Source of the DNA: Bacteroidales bacterium
GTDB lineage: Bacteria > Bacteroidota > Bacteroidia > Bacteroidales > UBA7960
Assembly (NCBI GenBank): GCA_007131895.1
Contig: SLPR01000499.1
Location: forward strand, 1 to 9,732
Direction: 5' to 3'
Length of the DNA stretch: 9,732 nt
Below are positions 6,499-9,732 of the stretch, in pieces. The notes under the pieces were generated by a model that was given only the letters and a program-made list of their open reading frames with translations, did no database searches and was not told the origin of the DNA. Numbering within the stretch: position 1 is the stretch's first letter; each line of letters opens with the position of its first letter. The position numbers and the translations under genes are program-made.

Positions 6499-8430
6499 AT
6501 CCAGTATTTTTTCCAGCTCAGTGCGTATTTCCTCCATCGCCTTGTTGCATACCTCTTCCACCGTTTTTATCAAAACCGGGATATCATCAGTCTTTACCAC
6601 ATTGGCAGCATTCTGTTCAATGGTTTCTACCTCGTTGAAAACGGATTTGATTCCCATGAAGGTTAACTGAGGTTTAAATTTATGAGCTACATTGCGCAAA
6701 CTTTTCCAGTCTTTATCTTTGTGAAACTGCTTCAGGTCATTTATTACTCCCGGAGTATTCTCCAGGAAATAAGAGAGCATACTGATTGTAAAATCATCAT
6801 CCCCTTCACTCAATTGCTCAAGATAATCCAGGTCAATGAGCGACTCATCTTTTTTTTCTTCTTCTTTCATATTCATACCTGGGGTAATTTGATTGTTAAC
6901 AGAGGGTGAGACCCATTTCTCCATCTTCATTCTTAAATCTTTGATATCATAGGGCTTTGGAACATAATCATTGGCCCCTGCCTCAAGGCATTTCCTGGGA
7001 GCTTCTCCCATTACACTTGCAGTGATAGAAATGATGGGAATATTTTTCACTGGTTCAGGGAAATCATTTCGGATGATGCGAATGGCCTCATACCCATCCA
7101 TTACAGGCATTTGCATATCCATTAGCACAATATCATAGTGCCCGGTTCTGAGTTTTTCAATGGCCATTTTTCCATTTTCAGCAAATTCGGCATTGAACCC
7201 AAATTTCTGCATGTGTTTCTTGATAACCAACTGGTTGATATCCACATCTTCGGCTATCAACACCCGCATGGTGTCGACTTTTTCAGGTTCACCGCCGTTT
7301 GCGATCAAAGGGTCATCAGCCTTATCGCTTAGCGGAAACTGATAGGGAATAAGAATCTGCACCTGGGTACCTTCGCTTTCGCGGCTTGAGATGGTAAATT
7401 CACCTTGCTGAAGCTCGATAAGTTGTTTCACTATAGACAAGCCAAGCCCCTGACCTTTATAGATGCGCTTATCATCCATTTTCTCCTGCTGAAATTTTTC
7501 CTGAATCATGGCAAGGTTTTCCTTAGCTATGCCTATGCCTGTATCCGTTACAATGAATTCAAAAACAAAACGTTCAGGATTATTGCCTGCCAGTCTGCAT
7601 TTTAATGATATATCTCCTTTCTGGGTATATTTAACAGCATTCTCCAGCAAGTGTACAAGGATCTGCTTCAATCGGAAAGGGTCGCCCAGTACAAACTCTG
7701 GCATAAATGAATCATATTCAAGGTGAAAATTCAACTTCTTCTCCCTGGCTTTTTCCCTGAACATTTTAGCAAGGGAATTAACAATTATCTGGGGATTAAA
7801 TATTTTATTTTGAAAACGAATCTGCCCATTCTCTATTTTATTCAAGTCGAGCATGTCTTCAACCATTCGCATCAGTATACCTGTGGCATTGAGAATGTTC
7901 TCCACGTAGCTGCTCTGCTCATCAGAAAGGGTTGTCTCATCAAGCAGGTTGGACAGGCTGTATATGCTATGCAAGGGTGTGCGCAGTTCATGACTCATAT
8001 TGGCAAGGAACTGGTCTTTGATTTGCATCGCATTTTTAAATGGAGTTATGTCGGAACCGATAGACAAATACTGGTAAGGCTTGTCACCGCTGTTTCGAAA
8101 CGGATATATTACTGCTTCTTCCCAGTATGTTTGTTTATCTGCCTGAACGTTTAGCAGTTCACCTTTCCATACATTTCCCTGCTCAAGGGTTAACCACATA
8201 TTGCCCAGTTCATCCTTACTGAAATCTGAAGCACGCAAAAAATCCATGGGTTTTCCCAGAACATCATCACGCTTAAAACCTGATTTCTCGCAAAACTTCT
8301 GATTGACATAAATAATTTGTCTGTCTTCATCTGCCAGCACAAGTATGGCCGTATTGTCAAGAATTTTCTGGTATACGCTTAACTCTTTTATTGAATTTAC
8401 AGGTATATAGTCATGTAAGTGTTGAATCAT
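6484..8430 (-). CDS. Soluble hybrid histidine kinase: PAS-HisKA-HATPase-REC-HPt
   Basis: This 648-residue protein contains a complete phosphorelay. An N-terminal PAS domain (about 21-133) ends in the PAS/PAC-like YLSIGSDIT. HisKA follows, with the autophosphorylated H147 in SHELRTP. The ATPase domain has N264 in the N box (LLENAVKY), the G1 box DTGIG at 296-300 and the G2 box GQGLGL at 326-331. The internal receiver (about 388-506) has E394/D395, phospho-acceptor D438 in LMDMQMP, T470 and K492 in PKPY. After a charged linker (MKEEEKKDES), an HPt domain (about 531-640) carries H583 in the AHKFKP motif. I see no membrane segment, so sensing is probably cytoplasmic through the PAS domain; the ligand is unknown. 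This ArcB/BarA-like order (H-D-H) lacks an output of its own and calls for a separate receiver, with the CheY-like gene downstream as the nearest candidate. The leader is A-rich with no Shine-Dalgarno sequence. Confidence 0.95.
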   Translation of the reverse strand: MIQHLHDYIPVNSIKELSVYQKILDNTAILVLADEDRQIIYVNQKFCEKSGFKRDDVLGKPMDFLRASDFSKDELGNMWLTLEQGNVWKGELLNVQADKQTYWEEAVIYPFRNSGDKPYQYLSIGSDITPFKNAMQIKDQFLANMSHELRTPLHSIYSLSNLLDETTLSDEQSSYVENILNATGILMRMVEDMLDLNKIENGQIRFQNKIFNPQIIVNSLAKMFREKAREKKLNFHLEYDSFMPEFVLGDPFRLKQILVHLLENAVKYTQKGDISLKCRLAGNNPERFVFEFIVTDTGIGIAKENLAMIQEKFQQEKMDDKRIYKGQGLGLSIVKQLIELQQGEFTISSRESEGTQVQILIPYQFPLSDKADDPLIANGGEPEKVDTMRVLIAEDVDINQLVIKKHMQKFGFNAEFAENGKMAIEKLRTGHYDIVLMDMQMPVMDGYEAIRIIRNDFPEPVKNIPIISITASVMGEAPRKCLEAGANDYVPKPYDIKDLRMKMEKWVSPSVNNQITPGMNMKEEEKKDESLIDLDYLEQLSEGDDDFTISMLSYFLENTPGVINDLKQFHKDKDWKSLRNVAHKFKPQLTFMGIKSVFNEVETIEQNAANVVKTDDIPVLIKTVEEVCNKAMEEIRTELEKILDKNQD

Positions 8431-8560
8431 TGTTCTTGGTTAATTTGGTTATAAATTCCCTTTTGTAATATAAAAAAGCCAAAAAACAAAAGATTTACAA
8501 GGGACATGTTTAATGGATTTTAATATCTAACGCTAAATTATAAAAATTTATCAAAAATCT

Positions 8561-8620
8561 AATGCAAAATGATTTAAATGCCCGTTTTTATCCAAACAGA
8601 TAAACTCAGTCATTTGCATT
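8561..8620. repeat. Inverted repeat AATGCAAAATGA / TCATTTGCATT
   Basis: The left arm at 8561-8572 and the right arm at 8610-8620 are complementary over 11 bases with one extra A in the left arm, around a 37-base spacer. It lies about 130-190 bases upstream of the hybrid-kinase start and 375-435 upstream of the barrel gene. It could be a pair of regulator sites or an RNA hairpin. Its AT-rich composition makes chance possible. Confidence 0.45.
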
Positions 8621-8678
8621 GTTATCACATTCGTCCTTCCCCCGCACATGTTATTCACTCTTCCCCGTTTTCAGTATA

Positions 8679-8692
8679 TTTATTCGAATAAA
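8679..8692. repeat. 14-base perfect palindrome TTTATTCGAATAAA
   Basis: This perfect two-fold symmetric sequence is centred on CG, in the spacer between the divergently oriented kinase and outer-membrane protein genes. Symmetric sites of this size are typical operators for dimeric regulators, but no regulator is identified and the AT-rich flanks reduce its significance. Confidence 0.4.
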
Positions 8693-8994
8693 CCTGATGT
8701 AAGTTGTTGAATGAAATCCACAAATGATTTATTACTCACTTTCGTTTATTATTAATGGTGTTCGTGAACTCACTCCGTTCGGTTCATTGTCTTTTATTAG
8801 CGCGCAATGCTCATGTGGTCTTCATCCGGAAAACCTCATTCTTAAAAAACATATTGTGATGGCCCACCTTCAATTAGGCAAAATCCACCTGCAATTGTTA
8901 TTCTCTTCAAAAGATCGTTTATTATTTTTACTTTAGCAACGGTTTCAGGAACAAACAGTATTGTATACGTCATAAACTGGAAAAGGATATATAA

Positions 8995-9630
8995 ATGAGC
9001 AGAATTTTTTTCGTTTTAACACTTGTCATAGTAATATTTTGCCAAACTGTTTATGGCCAAAGATTTCAGGGTGGTTTGCGGGGAGGTCTTGTCGCTTCTG
9101 AAGTATCCGGAGATAACCTGGGCGGGCCCAATAAACTGGGGTGGTTTTCTTCAGTTTTTACCTTTGTCGGTATTTCGGACTATTCAGATTTAATGCTTGA
9201 GATCATGTACATTCAAAAAGGTAGCAGGTCCATACCCAATGAAAGAAACCAATTCTATGAATACAAATTTTACCTGCAATATGTAGAAGTGCCGGTGCAC
9301 TATCGTATGGATATTGCCCGGTACACGGATCTGACTTTCCTGGATCAGCTTAAGGTCAATGCAGGATTATCCGTTTCGGTATTGGTAGATTATCTTGAAA
9401 CTGACATGGGAACACCTGTACCATCTGATGAAAGAGAAGACTTTCATCCGGCTGAACTCAACATTCTGCTCGGATTTTCCTTCCCCTTAAGCAACTCCAT
9501 TGACTTCAATTTTGGGTTTTCCAACTCCCTTACCCCTATCCGCCCCCATGCCGGAGGAGGAAAAGTATGGTATAACCGGGGGCAATACAATACTTTATGG
9601 ACATTTGGCATTTCATACATTTTCTGGTAA
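8995..9630 (+). CDS. Small outer-membrane beta-barrel protein, porin-like
   Basis: This 211-residue exported protein has a signal peptide at residues 1-21 (hydrophobic core about 4-15, cleavage probably after VYG, before Q22). FQGGLRGGLVASEVSGDNLGG follows, typical of the small outer-membrane barrel family common in Bacteroidota (OMP_b-brl_2/PorT-like). The rest consists of alternating amphipathic strands: MLEIMYIQKGSR, FYLQYVEVPVHYRM, LKVNAGLSVSVLVDYL, LNILLGFSFPLSNSIDFNFGFS. It ends in the aromatic strand TLWTFGISYIFW, as expected for barrel insertion. A purine-rich AAAAGGAT sits 8 bases before the ATG. It is the only plus-strand gene and diverges from the kinase across 564 bases. The specific function (porin, adhesin, structural) cannot be read from the sequence. 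Cysteine 16 is within the signal peptide and does not form a lipobox. Confidence 0.88.
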   Translation: MSRIFFVLTLVIVIFCQTVYGQRFQGGLRGGLVASEVSGDNLGGPNKLGWFSSVFTFVGISDYSDLMLEIMYIQKGSRSIPNERNQFYEYKFYLQYVEVPVHYRMDIARYTDLTFLDQLKVNAGLSVSVLVDYLETDMGTPVPSDEREDFHPAELNILLGFSFPLSNSIDFNFGFSNSLTPIRPHAGGGKVWYNRGQYNTLWTFGISYIFW

Positions 9631-9732
9631 AAAAACCAATAAATATCTGTTAAAACCAACCAAATAAACTCTAAACAAAACATTGAAACGTTAAACTTAC
9701 CCAACAATCTGCAAATTTATTTTTTATTTCTA

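Larger units (their letters stand above)
8431..8994. other. Spacer between divergent kinase and outer-membrane protein genes
   Basis: This 564-base, strongly AT-rich spacer must hold the promoters of both neighbours, but I find no exact TAnnTTTG with a proper -33 for either. The nearest matches are TAGATTTT on the minus strand near 8553-8560 for the kinase, and TACTTTAG at 8929-8936 or TATATTTA at 8675-8682 on the plus strand for the barrel gene, each 7 of 8. It contains a long inverted repeat (8561-8620) and a 14-base palindrome (8679-8692), listed separately. A small AT-rich inverted repeat (TAAATT/AATTTA) is at 8534-8550. A 70-codon plus-strand frame (8724-8936) is not convincing as a gene. 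Confidence 0.6.

Noticed and set aside
7723..8154. 143-codon plus-strand frame opposite the hybrid kinase
   Set aside because: It is antisense to the PAS/HisKA region, where the minus-strand protein has every expected motif. The plus-strand translation has no recognisable feature.
8757..8787. Repeat-like stretch with TGAACTCACTCCG and GTTCGGTTCA
   Set aside because: The possible stem is only five or six pairs, and no second copy is seen in the window, so it does not support a repeat or a site.
8724..8936. 70-codon plus-strand open frame upstream of the barrel gene
   Set aside because: No recognisable domain, no good ribosome binding site or promoter, and it lies in an AT-rich spacer. It could be a small gene, but I cannot support it.
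9444..9707. 87-codon minus-strand frame opposite the barrel gene
   Set aside because: It is largely the antisense of a well-supported outer-membrane protein gene, and the translation has no signal or domain.
9712..9719. Minus-strand TAAATTTG matching the -7 promoter consensus at the right edge
   Set aside because: It would transcribe antisense to the barrel gene with no minus-strand gene to serve. The -33 region is mostly outside the window, and the AT-rich context makes chance likely.

Overview
The window looks like a chromosomal segment of a Bacteroidota bacterium. The signs are A-rich leaders with weak or absent Shine-Dalgarno sequences, several exact matches to the Bacteroidota -7 promoter element (TAnnTTTG), outer-membrane proteins of types common in that phylum, and moderate-to-low GC. 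Nothing here identifies the genus. I see no mobile elements, tRNA, rRNA or CRISPR array.

Layout: positions 1-8430 are read entirely from the minus strand, and one plus-strand gene lies at the right edge. At the left edge is the conserved housekeeping pair yicC (endoribonuclease family) and gmk (guanylate kinase, cut by the window edge), with a recognisable promoter before yicC. A strong hairpin terminator separates this pair from a three-gene exopolysaccharide-type operon, read in the order 5481 to 1254. Its genes encode an exported TPR/YaiO-type outer-membrane beta-barrel, a membrane-anchored protein with cytoplasmic HEAT-like repeats, and a processive family 2 glycosyltransferase with all catalytic motifs. 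The last two genes overlap by 4 bp. Immediately upstream is a stand-alone CheY-like receiver (5575-5937). Beyond a 546-bp intergenic region lies a soluble PAS-HisKA-HATPase-REC-HPt hybrid kinase (6484-8430), which ends in its own terminator. A 564-bp AT-rich spacer leads to a plus-strand porin-like outer-membrane barrel gene (8995-9630).

Working model (inference): the hybrid kinase runs an internal His-Asp-His relay and passes phosphate from its HPt domain to the stand-alone receiver. The receiver has no DNA-binding output, so it may act by protein contact, and the HEAT scaffold next to the glycosyltransferase is an obvious candidate partner. The glycosyltransferase would polymerise and extrude a glycan across the inner membrane, and the TPR/barrel protein would pass it through the outer membrane. 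This resembles PgaA/PgaC, BcsC/BcsA and E. coli YaiO/YaiP in outline. Here, however, no PilZ domain, deacetylase or BcsB-like subunit is visible, and the HEAT-repeat membrane protein takes the middle position. This trio plus its phosphorelay is the most interesting content of the window.
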